The notes: generated from the letters alone by a model not told the origin. DNA of 35,819 nt from Methanosarcinaceae archaeon (GCA_023544565.1 JAMJFS010000017.1:1-35819); one strand, 5' to 3'. Positions 26,001-34,435 are shown, counted from the first letter of the stretch. A program made the numbers and translations.

Positions 26001-27062
26001 ATTGTCAGTCGCTGTGATCGTGAGATTTACCTGCCCTTGAGTTGCAGTATTGACTATTATTGAATTGTTAATCCAGTTGGTACCATCGTAAATTAAATCA
26101 ATAGAAGTAAGTGAACTGTTAATAGGTGTACACAACACTGTTGCATTCAATACGCCGGAACTGACGTCATCAATTGTTGCATTGAGATCAATTGTCGTAT
26201 CATTGTTGACCCATGTTTGTGGTGTTTCTTTAAATGTATTTACGGACACCACAGGGTTTGTGTTGTCAACTTTTATTGAAAAATTAACGGTATTGTTTAC
26301 CTGACTTGCATTATCATAAGTTGTAATCTGTAGATTGTGAATGCCATCAATAGCGTATATCAACAAAGAATTATTAAGCCAAAAATTGTTTGTGAAATCC
26401 AATATCGAGATACCGGTATCGTTTACTAATGATACATCTACAGTAGCATTCTTGACACCCGAACCGATGTCAGTAATCGTTGCATTTAGATAAAGTGGTG
26501 TTCCATTTTGTTGCCATTCAAATTGAGTGTTAGGATCTGTATTTGTGGTTACTGTCGGCTCGCCGCCAATTGTCAGGTTAATTTGTGAATTGGCTAAAGT
26601 ATTACTTGTATTTAACAAAAATACATATGTTCCATTTGGAATAGAAGTCCATGTAATATTTGTAATGTTAATTGAAAATTCATTGCCTGCAAACGCAAGG
26701 ATGGAAGAGCCGTTATAAATTGTTAGTATATTATTTGTAATTGAAATGTTTTCCCATGTACTATTTAAGCCAATCAGTGTGTAATTTGTAGAAGTGTTAT
26801 AAGGTAGTAATATTGGATCAGGGAACGTTAGATTTAAAAAAGTTATGTCGCCATTGTCTGCAGCGCTGAAATTTAAAAACGTACTCAGACCCAGATTGTT
26901 GTGTTCAATAATATTTGATCCAAACGTAGTGTTTATACCATTGCCACTTTGATCCCCTAATGTTATCGCAGCGTTTGCAGTCATGACTGCAACCAATGTC
27001 ATCAAAAGTGCTATACAAATAACAATAATGTTTTTCCATTCAAACGTTTCTTTTCTAATCAT
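23070..27062 (-). CDS. Large secreted/membrane-anchored surface protein with Ig-like repeats, FN3 and PGF-pre-PGF domains
   Basis: 1330 residues. A signal peptide (hydrophobic 12-27, cleavage likely after TANA at 28-31) leads into five or six related beta-sandwich modules, each ending in a (T/V)(Y/S)DN(A/V)(T/S)xxNxT strand and a V(D/L)xTxP junction. A fibronectin type III-like domain follows (starts near PPAQITGLSAVD). After a Ser/Gly-rich linker comes a PGF-pre-PGF domain ending in SPGFSPFAI. An acidic P/E/T-rich stalk, one transmembrane helix (about 1286-1306) and a 24-residue Lys/Arg-rich cytoplasmic tail end the protein; there is no PGF-CTERM sorting tail. NxT/NxS sequons are very frequent, so heavy N-glycosylation is likely. 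It may be an S-layer-associated adhesin. It lies directly upstream of the UDP-GlcNAc operon. Confidence 0.9.
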   Translation of the reverse strand: MIRKETFEWKNIIVICIALLMTLVAVMTANAAITLGDQSGNGINTTFGSNIIEHNNLGLSTFLNFSAADNGDITFLNLTFPDPILLPYNTSTNYTLIGLNSTWENISITNNILTIYNGSSILAFAGNEFSINITNITWTSIPNGTYVFLLNTSNTLANSQINLTIGGEPTVTTNTDPNTQFEWQQNGTPLYLNATITDIGSGVKNATVDVSLVNDTGISILDFTNNFWLNNSLLIYAIDGIHNLQITTYDNASQVNNTVNFSIKVDNTNPVVSVNTFKETPQTWVNNDTTIDLNATIDDVSSGVLNATVLCTPINSSLTSIDLIYDGTNWINNSIIVNTATQGQVNLTITATDNATNFNNTVNFTMWVDNVEPNVTPLPVVYPIQQTAAKANDTLILNISAIDNDSGINFSNVSVNVTLINDSGDGWRDMSLISGVWTTNVIVSNSNYTGTVSLDIEVYDNVTNVNDTQSFEVELINTVPMFNGTIPITAMHWDGSATANPENMYYYYDNTTATPTNVVILVNMTQSGLTVQANFTEVDGNNTFANGVASGNLYTVTHPIGNSSNGNTSSGFVRTVIITAYDNASNMNVSDADGPFNGPAPFIAIINITPEMFDQTLGGSTTNWTTDINDFTNVTGLTFEKEDLGKINFTGSINLCDMTTISGLVNLSTNMQFAAANISLNAAADALASMNTSANLTMYNLTQFTSQPGILMNGVPIVDSGQTSGSSGVSNLVWDQSGHNLTFGVTHWTSYTADGIPPSVTAISPIMQSQWLKNGSTIDLNASITDIGSGMKNASVNVSSLNATGVAELDFDGSFWTNNSFIVATSNQGVFNLTITAYDNVSNVNNTINMTVYVDLTAPVLTNLHTDYATGQEKAKFGDYVTINITAKDMGGLSGLNLSSVMVNLSLVNDTYGFTQMNSAGGDDWTYTVLVNNSSTSIVYLPVRASDNVTNLNDTMTIPVILDNTPPAQITGLSAVDTLSDSGGSITLTWNASTELDFKNYLVYRNNAQITNVSGMTPIYSISVNSTYSWSDTSATTGTTFYYAVTANDTAGNENKSVINVSAVSVDNRVPSSSGGGGSGGAAAIEPYANVALKDVVFVYVSIDKNIKYEFKEDESPIDFVFFDSKKNSGYITATVEVLKNRSSLVSSNPKGEVYKYMNIWVGKGGFAIDANIANPVIEFKIAKSWISENGIDGSTIKLNRYNSDKWSSLPTTKISENNSYIYFRSESPGFSPFAITGDKKSTMVVKGSAPIIEKVETPIVETVEEPIVETIDESLEDDETKFSNLTIVLIIVLIGISIIVFLIILKRKHNTLKREQRLLKERQNIKLNK

Positions 27063-27501
27063 ACATCATCAATCCCGGGTTAACAACTTATACTAAAAAA
27101 ATTTAAATAAATGTATAACAATGACTTTTTTATATCAATATTATAAATATTTAATATATACTAAGTTAACTAAAACAGTCGTAGCATAAATAAGATATGT
27201 TCCTGCCCATTTATCAATCATCCCCTATAATTAAGATTTAATCAATTTATTATTATATAAATTTACTCGTTTTTTGTTGTTTCACTGTTTTATAATACAT
27301 CTTGTTACAGTGAGAAGAAAGTATCAAATGTATGTAATTTACACGCTACCAGATATGGGGTTGGTGTATTGTACAAACCTTCGAAAAACAAAAGAAATTC
27401 GAAGCCTAAAGGCTCTTAAAAGAAAAACAAAAAAAATAGTAATATCGACCACCTAAAAAAAGGCAAAGTCGATATTTTAAATATTAATCAACATCAAGAG
27501 A
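27063..27501. other. AT-rich intergenic region upstream of the surface protein gene
   Basis: 439 bases. TTTAAAT-like tracts around 27095-27115 and further A/T tracts around 27125-27175 could serve as the surface protein promoter. The rps15 terminator lies at 27441-27476. A 60-codon plus-strand frame (27274-27456) has no ribosome site and biased composition and is not called. Confidence 0.5.
27425..27476 (-). terminator. Hairpin plus T-rich terminator of rps15
   Basis: The 9-bp inverted repeat aatatcgac / gtcgatatt (27441-27449 and 27468-27476) is followed on the minus strand by TATTTTTTTTGTTTTT. It starts 25 bases after the rps15 stop. Confidence 0.65.
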
Positions 27502-27960
27502 TTATCTTGAAATAAGCATCGCTGCTGTTTCCGGCTTGTATTTCCAAGTAGTTGGCAATACCTTTGTGGATTGATAATATTTGACCAGTCTTCTGATCTT
27601 AGCTTCAGCGGAATGAAGTGAACGCTTGTTGTGTACATCCTTTTTGTTCACATCAAGGTGTTTCCTGAGTCCGATAGCCTTTACAAGTAAGTTGTACAGG
27701 TCTTCCGGTAAGTCAGGTTCAACACCATTCTCCTTTAATATTGCTACAAGTTTCTTGCCTGTTGCAAGTTTTACATCAGGGACACCATGTCGGTCCCTCA
27801 AGGTCATTCCTATTTCACTTGTTGAATTGCCCTGTTTCCACATATCCAGAATAATAGTTGTGATCTCGTCTGCCGTCATTGTTGACCATGCAGGTGCTTC
27901 TGTTCTTACTGGTTTTGTGGGGCCGGATTTTCCCTTCTTCCGGGTATGCATTTTTGCCAT
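27502..27960 (-). CDS. rps15: 30S ribosomal protein S15 (uS15)
   Basis: 152 residues, the usual archaeal length, with the archaeal N-terminal extension ([17 protein letters not shown], then [11 protein letters not shown]) and the S15 core ([38 protein letters not shown]). It binds 16S rRNA helices in the platform. GGAGG lies 6 bases before the ATG. It is followed by its own terminator and then by the surface protein gene, so it is separated from the RecJ-like and pcc1 genes that it commonly neighbours in archaea. Confidence 0.97.
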   Translation of the reverse strand: MAKMHTRKKGKSGPTKPVRTEAPAWSTMTADEITTIILDMWKQGNSTSEIGMTLRDRHGVPDVKLATGKKLVAILKENGVEPDLPEDLYNLLVKAIGLRKHLDVNKKDVHNKRSLHSAEAKIRRLVKYYQSTKVLPTTWKYKPETAAMLISR

Positions 27961-28130
27961 TATATTCCTCCAAATAATTTGTGATTTACAATTTACGAAT
28001 TAAATTTTAGGTTGATCAAATTGAAACTTAAGATAATATTTCAATTTAAGTATACTGTAATCAAGTTAACAGGAACATATGGGAGTATATTCACTTGATA
28101 TCATAGTTAAATAGTCTATTTAAAATAATA

Positions 28131-28160
28131 GTCTATTGCGGCGAAGCGCTTCAAATAGAC
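28131..28160 (-). repeat. Inverted repeat after the pilin-like operon
   Basis: gtctatt (28131-28137) and aatagac (28154-28160) flank a palindromic gaagcgcttc core (28143-28152). It lies 37-66 bases after the stop of the gene at 28197 (minus) and may end that transcript. Confidence 0.5.
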
Positions 28161-28196
28161 CAACATCAAATATATAGGTTGTGATTGACCAGACAA

Positions 28197-29420
28197 TTAC
28201 TGCCAGAGCATCAGTTTAACATCAACACCGCCACTATTCACTCTCCTGTGAATATATCCTACCTGCACATCACGCAAATTTTGAGCATTGCCAAAATCAG
28301 TGCTATCAATGATGCCGTTTACAGTGCTGTTAATCTCATCTGCCATATCTGTTTTCAACTGAAAAGCGATCTTCTCCTGTATTGCATCGGTAAATTCCTG
28401 TTCAACCTTTGTCACCATCCCGGATAAAATAATGTCTACAGGTATTTCAATATCCAGGCCTGCGACCGTATTTGCAGTATGGTCCAGAAGATATATCGCG
28501 ATCAAGAAGTCAGGATCAAGTATATTAGCATTATCAGGAGTGGATATGATACCTAACTGGTCACTCTGCATGCCTGATCTGGTATTGTTGAGTGAGTTCA
28601 GATATTCTGATGGGAATATCGAATCCACGATCATCTCTGCTGACCCTCTTGCAGCCACATTAATACTGTCATTGAACCCATCATATAGTATCGCATGCAT
28701 TGTCTCGTTTGAAGAATTTCCAAGCGCATCTGCAAGTACGGAATCATTCACCATTTCAAAAATGTCATTCTTCGATGACACATAGGTAAACGGCAGTGTA
28801 AGTTTTGCACTCTGGCGTATCGCATCGGTTGGAGGTGTGTCTCCCACAACAATATCACTTCCAAGAGAAAAACCTGATACCGGATACCAATGCGCTTCAA
28901 ATCGGTAGTTATAGCGCCCTCCGATCTTAGCGTCAAGATATGACTGCATCATTGCAGTGGTAGCGGTCGAATGTTCATTTGCGATAGGATTCAGATACAC
29001 TCTGGAACCGTTGTTATCCATCATCAAATTGAGTGCCATACTCTCTGCCATAACATCCGAAAATGTCCTGTGATTCTGTTCTTTTCCAAAAAGTGTTTTC
29101 ATTGGACCCTGTGTAATAGAATTTGAGGGTATCGATATATTAACAACCGAAAGCGGTGCGATCTCGTATTCGAACTCATTTGAACTGCTGCTAAGTAGCG
29201 ATTCCAAAAGATGTGTGTCAAATTCCTGTATTGCAGTATATCCAGCAGCATCATACTGGTTTTCAGCCATGATGGAGGGCATCAGCATAACGGCTGCAAT
29301 TGATATCATCACAAGGAAGAACATTGCATCTATCGTGGATGAAAATGCCATCTGGTCCGTCAGGATTTTTTTGCTGTTCGCACGCAAGCGATCCTTATTG
29401 TGCTCAGATCCATTTGCCAT
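28197..29420 (-). CDS. Membrane-anchored pilin-like/secretion-associated protein (410-type), unrecognised
   Basis: 407 residues from the ATG at 29418-29420; GAGG lies 9 bases upstream, and this ATG overlaps the preceding stop by one base (TGATG). An upstream in-frame ATG at 29429 directly abuts the GAGG and is rejected. A charged N-terminus of about 25 residues is followed by one hydrophobic segment (about 29-50, FLVMISIAAVMLM) and a large, mostly extracellular domain with several NxT/NxS sites. This is the topology of archaeal pseudopilin-like proteins. It is the last of four adjacent genes with the same plan. Similar sets in other archaea sit with secretion ATPase and TadC-like genes, which are absent here. 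No enzymatic motif seen. Confidence 0.75.
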   Translation of the reverse strand: MANGSEHNKDRLRANSKKILTDQMAFSSTIDAMFFLVMISIAAVMLMPSIMAENQYDAAGYTAIQEFDTHLLESLLSSSSNEFEYEIAPLSVVNISIPSNSITQGPMKTLFGKEQNHRTFSDVMAESMALNLMMDNNGSRVYLNPIANEHSTATTAMMQSYLDAKIGGRYNYRFEAHWYPVSGFSLGSDIVVGDTPPTDAIRQSAKLTLPFTYVSSKNDIFEMVNDSVLADALGNSSNETMHAILYDGFNDSINVAARGSAEMIVDSIFPSEYLNSLNNTRSGMQSDQLGIISTPDNANILDPDFLIAIYLLDHTANTVAGLDIEIPVDIILSGMVTKVEQEFTDAIQEKIAFQLKTDMADEINSTVNGIIDSTDFGNAQNLRDVQVGYIHRRVNSGGVDVKLMLWQ

Positions 29421-29917
29421 CAAATCCATCCTCTTTTTATCATTTTGACTGTAAGAGTTCCGGCAACCGATTCTGCAGGATTCAATTCGATAACCACGGG
29501 AACCGATGCTGCAATTACATCATTGTTTGCCGTGCCGATAGGTCTTTGCTCGATCGCCCATTGGTATTTTTCATCATCGGTTACGACCTCTACCGAAAAC
29601 TCGAAATTACCTGAAAAACTGGAAAACAAGATCTCACGCATAGACGTACCACTTGCAGGATCACTGATATGGTCGAGCACTGATGCAGAGATGATGCCAG
29701 GACTTGTGGTGTGAAGCAACTCATCGGAGGCAACAGACTGTGCGATCCTTGAGGCTTCTTCGTAGTTCTCAAGAGCGAATGAGTGTTCATCGTATGTGAG
29801 GTATGTTTTGGACATGATAGCCGCAAATACCACAAATCCAATAACCAATAGTGCAGTTGCAAACAGGTCATTCTGTGGTTCAAGCAAGCCGCGCTCGTCA
29901 TTAATGAACAAGGACAT
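29420..29917 (-). CDS. Membrane-anchored pilin-like protein, unrecognised
   Basis: 165 residues from the ATG at 29915-29917; a TTG two codons upstream is less likely. The N-terminus has an acidic/Gly motif (NDERGLLEPQND) and then a hydrophobic helix (about 19-40), followed by a helical stretch and a beta-rich outer domain. A short charged N-terminus leading straight into one helix, plus a beta-rich C-terminus, is typical of type IV pilin-like subunits. It overlaps the preceding gene by 17 bases and the next by one, so the cassette is tightly coupled. Confidence 0.75.
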   Translation of the reverse strand: MSLFINDERGLLEPQNDLFATALLVIGFVVFAAIMSKTYLTYDEHSFALENYEEASRIAQSVASDELLHTTSPGIISASVLDHISDPASGTSMREILFSSFSGNFEFSVEVVTDDEKYQWAIEQRPIGTANNDVIAASVPVVIELNPAESVAGTLTVKMIKRGWI

Positions 29918-30533
29918 AATCAATTTTGTTTACTCCAGTGTCAATTATTGGTATTGTATAGATGAATGTTTTTTGGATGTAAACAGGCATGCTTGTATTT
30001 AAAATTATTTCATTTGCACTCATTTGTGACAGGAAGTCCACTATCATTGTGTAGTCGCTGGTAATTGGATCATCCACTGTACCGTCATGACCGAATCTAT
30101 CCACAAGTTCACTTCGGAGTGTGCTTTCATTGAATGGCAGCACCCTGAACGTGAGCGGCTTGATAGCATGTATGATTCTGCCATCATTTGCTGTGGCAGT
30201 CATTCTCACGTACTCACCGGAGATATATGCATTAATTTCAAAGCGATTGTCAAAACTGAATCTTTCCATGTCAAATGAATATGTTCGCACAACACCTGCG
30301 TCAAAGGTATCACTCCCCACATTGTCCACAGCAGACTTAAGATCCAGTGCGATAACCCCACCAAGTTCGTTTTCATATCCCATGTCTTTAAAATCTGCTG
30401 CCAATTGAAATACAGCAGCAATTATGATCACACTTGCAATTATCATTGCTATTTTTGAAAGGGTAAAATCGATCCAGCCGGACTGGTCGTAAAATATACT
30501 TTTTTGAGGTGTTTTCAACTTACTAACTCCCAT
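29901..30533 (-). CDS. Membrane-anchored pilin-like protein, unrecognised
   Basis: About 210 residues if started at the ATG at 30533. A TTG at 30518 has a better-spaced GGGAG (8 bases) and is an equally good start, giving 205 residues. The N-terminus carries DQSGWIDFTLSKIAMII, a short polar lead and then one hydrophobic helix rich in I and A, followed by a beta-rich domain (GGVIALDLKSAVDNVG onward) that probably faces outward. The motif style is shared with the other three genes. The gene begins inside the end of the preceding reading frame. No known family assigned. Confidence 0.72.
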   Translation of the reverse strand: MGVSKLKTPQKSIFYDQSGWIDFTLSKIAMIIASVIIIAAVFQLAADFKDMGYENELGGVIALDLKSAVDNVGSDTFDAGVVRTYSFDMERFSFDNRFEINAYISGEYVRMTATANDGRIIHAIKPLTFRVLPFNESTLRSELVDRFGHDGTVDDPITSDYTMIVDFLSQMSANEIILNTSMPVYIQKTFIYTIPIIDTGVNKIDYVLVH

Positions 30534-31023
30534 CATCATATCTCTCATAGACCAGAACAAATAATTTGCCGTGATCGGAATTGTACACACTTTCAAGTGT
30601 CAACCTGTGCGGACCCTCTGAGAGTTCAACCGCATCGTCCACCTCGATATTGGAAAACGCTGCATCCGTCTCGTAAACACTGCTTTTGCTGCCGGACTGA
30701 ATATAATAATTCTCAGCATCACGCGGCCATTCATCCCTATTTTTCGGCAACGCGCCGAGTATAACAGTGACGTCATTCGGGATGTCAATTTCAAGCGTGA
30801 CCACACTGCCAGCCCCGCGCACTGCCATTTGTTCGGCATTGGAGACTATCTTCGATATCTCGGTCTGTGCCTCATGTGTGCGCGCAGTTGACATCAGATC
30901 AAGAACTGACGATGCTACCAACAGCCCAATGATCGCAATTAGTATGGCAGCAACCGTGAACCTCATAGGAAGTGCATCGGCTGCGGTCTCATCAGTGATT
31001 AGTGATATTCGAGATGGTTTCAT
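30523..31023 (-). CDS. Membrane-anchored pilin-like protein, first gene of the cassette
   Basis: 166 residues. A 20-residue N-terminus (ITDETAADALPMR) precedes a transmembrane helix (about 21-43), a helical spine with polar residues (STARTHEAQTEISKIVSNAEQ) and a small beta domain. Helix plus spine plus beta domain resembles pilin architecture. It starts 33 bases after the hisS stop with no ribosome site visible, so it may be read through from hisS or use a promoter within that gene's end. Role in a surface filament or a secretion system is inferred from shape and clustering only. Confidence 0.75.
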   Translation of the reverse strand: MKPSRISLITDETAADALPMRFTVAAILIAIIGLLVASSVLDLMSTARTHEAQTEISKIVSNAEQMAVRGAGSVVTLEIDIPNDVTVILGALPKNRDEWPRDAENYYIQSGSKSSVYETDAAFSNIEVDDAVELSEGPHRLTLESVYNSDHGKLFVLVYERYDDGS

Positions 31024-31056
31024 GGCAAAATGTATACATTTAAAAAAATCAAAAGG

Positions 31057-32286
31057 TCAGGATAGCTTTTGGATCACTTCAACCACACTCAAAAGCGATT
31101 GTTCACCCGACACCATATCTTTGAACGTGATCTTCCCGGCCTCAATTTCGCGTTCACCCACGATCACTGTGTAATCAGCACCAATGTAATTTGCATAGGA
31201 CATTTGTGCCTTGAAGTTACGTTTCATAATATCAAGGTGGACAGGCACAACGCGTCTTAATTCGTTCGCAACCTTTATCGCATCAAGTCGGGTTGAATCG
31301 GTTGAGATGACAACAACCTTTTTTGTTTTATCGGCTTCCACATCGCATATCTCCATTATGCGGTCAAACCCGATCCCAAATCCGGTTGAAGGGACATCTC
31401 CGCCACCAAACAATTTAATCAGATTATATGACCCGCCGCCACATATCTGATTTTGTGCACCTAAGCCCTCGGCATATATCTCAAAGACCATACCTGTGTA
31501 GTAATCAAGCCCTCTGGCAATGCCGAAATCCACATTGTAGTCGATCCCGTAAGCATCAAGAAGTGTGAGCAGTTCTTTGAATATTTCAAGTTCGGGAATG
31601 TCGCCGATGACATCACGCGCTTTTTCGACAGCATCATTTCCGGCAAGGCAGATGAGTTCAAGAAGATTCCGCCGAAGGTCGGCAGGCGCATTGATCTGTT
31701 CCAGATAATCATCCAGCCCTGTGTCGTCCTTTTTGTCAACAAGCCGCATTATCTGGCTCTGCTGCTCGGTTTCCAGTACATTTAATATGTGACGTATTAT
31801 GCCAAGATGCCCGACATGCAGGTCGCCTTTTATTCCGGCTGATTCAAGCATGTTCGTAGCAAGCGCGATGACCTCTGCATCAGCATCCGACCTGCTGCTG
31901 CCAATTACTTCCACGCCAAACTGCCAGAATTCCCTGAAACGTCCTTTTTGTGGACGCTCATACCTGAAACAATTCTCAAAGTAGAACAACTTGATGGGTT
32001 TTTGGGTCGCCTGCATTTCATTTACATACATGCGCATAACAGGTGCGGTCAGTTCAGGACGAAGTGTCATCTCCCTGTCGCCTTTATCCGTAAAATTGTA
32101 CAATTCGCCGATAACACCCTCACCTGACTTGAGGGTGAATAGGTCCAGACTCTCAAAAGTTGGCGTAATGATCTCGCTGTATCCCCAGTTTTTGACCACG
32201 TCTCGCATCTTGCCTTCGACATGTCTTCTGCGTGCAGTGACTTCCGGTAAAAAGTCCCTGGTTCCTCTTGGTCTGTTGATCTTCAT
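31057..32286 (-). CDS. hisS: Histidyl-tRNA synthetase
   Basis: 409 residues, class II. The N-terminus [10 protein letters not shown], motif 2 with [16 protein letters not shown] (107-122), the histidine-binding ARGLDYYTG (257-265) and motif 3 with [10 protein letters not shown] are all present; the C-terminal ~90 residues form the anticodon-binding domain. It charges tRNA-His. It is the first gene of the long minus-strand series and is close to the pilin-like cassette (33 bases), but a functional link is not implied. Confidence 0.97.
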   Translation of the reverse strand: MKINRPRGTRDFLPEVTARRRHVEGKMRDVVKNWGYSEIITPTFESLDLFTLKSGEGVIGELYNFTDKGDREMTLRPELTAPVMRMYVNEMQATQKPIKLFYFENCFRYERPQKGRFREFWQFGVEVIGSSRSDADAEVIALATNMLESAGIKGDLHVGHLGIIRHILNVLETEQQSQIMRLVDKKDDTGLDDYLEQINAPADLRRNLLELICLAGNDAVEKARDVIGDIPELEIFKELLTLLDAYGIDYNVDFGIARGLDYYTGMVFEIYAEGLGAQNQICGGGSYNLIKLFGGGDVPSTGFGIGFDRIMEICDVEADKTKKVVVISTDSTRLDAIKVANELRRVVPVHLDIMKRNFKAQMSYANYIGADYTVIVGEREIEAGKITFKDMVSGEQSLLSVVEVIQKLS

Positions 32287-32682
32287 TTTAGGTCGTGTCC
32301 TGATGTGTGAATTTGTGATATATCCTGACAGTGAAGTTACTCCACAATGTAAGTGGGAATCTCAAATTGGATTTACTTTTCTGGTTGAATACTACTTAAG
32401 AGTGATATATTTTATTGTTTTAAATGGGGTTGTTGCGTAATCTTGATATAAAAAAATTCTAAACGACAACAACATTATATTTGCAAATTAAATTATCAGG
32501 GTGCGATAATTCATGATAATGAAAAGCACACAATCCATAACCAGATCAGGAGTGCAGCGAGATACACATGGTTGGATAGAAAAAATAATACAAATACAAT
32601 TTCCTAATTGGCACTAAACATAAATACATTTGACGATCTAAAATAATGTAAGAATTTATTGAATTGATCTGTAATAGGAGAA
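32287..32682. other. Divergent intergenic region between hisS and sufC
   Basis: About 400 bases that must hold promoters for both directions. A plus-strand frame of 34 codons (ATG 32513, TAA ending 32617) with a weak AGGGTG nine bases upstream could be a small gene or leader peptide for the Suf operon, but composition gives no support and I do not call it. A/T tracts around 32400-32440 may be the hisS promoter. Confidence 0.4.
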
Positions 32683-32697
32683 GGAGGTATCAATATC
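32683..32697 (+). promoter_or_regulatory. Strong ribosome site followed by a non-standard ATC start
   Basis: GGAGG (32683-32687) is followed 7 bases later by ATC (32695-32697) at the exact position where SufC homologues start. No ATG, GTG or TTG lies in this frame between the upstream stop (32665-32667) and the GTG at 32752, which would cut off the first beta strand. Confidence 0.65.
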
Positions 32698-33426
32698 CTA
32701 TCAGTAAAAGGAGTTAAACTCAAACGTGATGGAAAATATCTTCTGCGCGGCGTGGATATGGAAGTTGAGGAATGTGAGATACATAGTGTGATCGGACCAA
32801 ATGGTGCCGGAAAGAGCACGCTTGCTTATTTATTGATGGGGATTGGTGGATATGAACCACAAGAAGGCAGTGTTCACTTTAATGGCGAGGATGTCACGCA
32901 ATTTACCATCACACAACGTGCAAAACTCGGGATAACTCTTGCCTGGCAGGAGCCAGCGCGTTTTGAAGGTTTGACGGTCCGTGACTATCTTTCAATAGGT
33001 GCAGGAAGCACTGGCAAGGTATTGGAGAACACTCTTCGACATGCTCTTGAGATGGTGGATCTTTCACCTGAGAAGTATCTCTACCGTGAGGTTAGTGAAG
33101 CATTGAGTGGAGGGGAACGCAAGCGCATTGAGATGGCATCCATTCTTACAATGAAACCAAAACTTGCAATTCTTGACGAACCTGATTCTGGAATTGATGT
33201 AGTGTCATTGAAAGAGGTTATTGCACTAATACAGGATTTGAAGAAGAACGGTTCATCCGTGTTGGTCATAACTCACAGGGATGAGATCGCGGCAGCGTCC
33301 GATAAGGCTTCACTGATGTGTGACGGCATGATCGTAAAGACCGGAAGTCCTGCCGAGATCAGTGATTTCTTCAAGAAAAAATGCAAGCCCTGTGATGTAA
33401 AAGCATATGGTTCCAAGGGGGATTGA
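32695..33426 (+). CDS. sufC: SufC/SmsC Fe-S assembly ABC-type ATPase
   Basis: 243 residues if started at the ATC at 32695. The first residues read (I)-L-S-V-K-G-V and align with the start of Escherichia coli SufC (M-L-S-I-K). Walker A GPNGAGKST is at 34-42, the ABC signature LSGGERKRIEM is near 142-152, and Walker B LAILDEPDSGID follows. SufC hydrolyses ATP to drive conformational change in the SufB scaffold during Fe-S cluster assembly. The sufB-like gene begins 4 bases after its stop. The pair without SufD, SufS or SufE matches the minimal SUF (SMS) system described for archaea. A GTG start at 32752 would remove 19 conserved residues and has no ribosome site. Confidence 0.93.
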   Translation: MLSVKGVKLKRDGKYLLRGVDMEVEECEIHSVIGPNGAGKSTLAYLLMGIGGYEPQEGSVHFNGEDVTQFTITQRAKLGITLAWQEPARFEGLTVRDYLSIGAGSTGKVLENTLRHALEMVDLSPEKYLYREVSEALSGGERKRIEMASILTMKPKLAILDEPDSGIDVVSLKEVIALIQDLKKNGSSVLVITHRDEIAAASDKASLMCDGMIVKTGSPAEISDFFKKKCKPCDVKAYGSKGD

Positions 33427-33430
33427 GTGT

Positions 33431-34390
33431 ATGGATGTGATTGATCTGGATACATCCGCCGAATTTACGGCAATGGTTGATGCTTACGAGCAGTCTGGCG
33501 GTGATTCATCAGTTTTGAAGATGGCAGATGTCTCAAGTCTTGTGGTCAGCGGGAACAAGATACTGGGCGCAAACCAGACAGAAGGTGTTGTTCTTGATAA
33601 AAAATCTACAAAATCCGGTGTTGACATTGTACTTACCATCAAAAAAGGGTATCAGATACCAAATCCGATCCATCTGTGCTTTGGGGTTTTACCAAAAGAG
33701 GGACTCCAGCAGATCAATGTCACCATGATAGCAGAGGAGGATGCATCAGTCGAGTTGATCGCGCACTGCACTTTCCCCAACGCTGAACATGTGGTACACA
33801 AAATGGATGGAAAGATCATTATACACAAGAATGCGTCGTTGATATACAACGAGACACACTTTCATGGAATAAAGGGCGGTGTGGAAGTGATACCAAAAGT
33901 AAAGATAAAGATCGAAGAGGGTGGACGCTATAATACGGGATTTACCCTCGTATCAGGTAGAGTTGGTTTGCTTGATCTTGATTATGAGGTCGATGCAGGA
34001 AAAGATACTATCTGTGAACTTATTGCAAAAGTATATGGCAGGGGTGAGGATAAAATACTGATCAAAGAGAAGGTGCTTTTAAACGGTGAAAATGCAAGAA
34101 GTGTTATCAAGAGCAGGGTTGCAATCTCTGATGACGCTGTTGCGGAGTTTACAGGAGTGACAGAGGGACATGCCCCACACGCGCGCGGTCATGTGGATTG
34201 CGTTGAGGTCGTGCAGGGAAATGCAATTGCAAAGGCTGTTCCTATCGTGATGGTTGATAACCCGCTTGCAAAAGTAACCCATGAGGCTGCGATTGGAAGT
34301 GTGGACAAAAAACAGGTTGAAACCCTATGCGCGCGCGGGCTTGAGGAAAACGAAGCTGTTGATGCTATTGTGAAAGGCATGTTGAAGTAG
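33431..34390 (+). CDS. sufB: SufB/SmsB Fe-S scaffold protein (minimal form)
   Basis: 319 residues from the ATG at 33431; GGGGGAT lies 8 bases upstream across the sufC stop. It is much shorter than bacterial SufB (about 495) and is mainly the beta-helix plus the C-terminal SufC-binding region. C257 in HVDCVEVV aligns with the persulfide-accepting Cys of SufB, and H284-E285 in VTHEA align with the conserved His-Glu of the cluster site. The C-terminus VETLCARGLEENEAVDAIVKG matches the SufC-binding helix region. It builds Fe-S clusters with SufC; a single gene would form the homodimer of the SMS system. Confidence 0.93.
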   Translation: MDVIDLDTSAEFTAMVDAYEQSGGDSSVLKMADVSSLVVSGNKILGANQTEGVVLDKKSTKSGVDIVLTIKKGYQIPNPIHLCFGVLPKEGLQQINVTMIAEEDASVELIAHCTFPNAEHVVHKMDGKIIIHKNASLIYNETHFHGIKGGVEVIPKVKIKIEEGGRYNTGFTLVSGRVGLLDLDYEVDAGKDTICELIAKVYGRGEDKILIKEKVLLNGENARSVIKSRVAISDDAVAEFTGVTEGHAPHARGHVDCVEVVQGNAIAKAVPIVMVDNPLAKVTHEAAIGSVDKKQVETLCARGLEENEAVDAIVKGMLK

Positions 34391-34435
34391 GTATTGGGGA
34401 TTGGTACTAAATAACATTACATTTATTATAAATTA

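Noticed and set aside
27274-27456. 60-codon plus-strand frame in the gap upstream of the surface protein
   Set aside because: No ribosome site, end overlaps the rps15 terminator, and composition follows the A-rich background.
32513-32617. 34-codon plus-strand frame before sufC
   Set aside because: Weak ribosome site only and no support from composition; noted under the intergenic entry.
32752-33426. GTG start at 32752 for sufC
   Set aside because: It removes 19 residues that align with SufC, and it has no ribosome site, whereas GGAGG stands at 32683.
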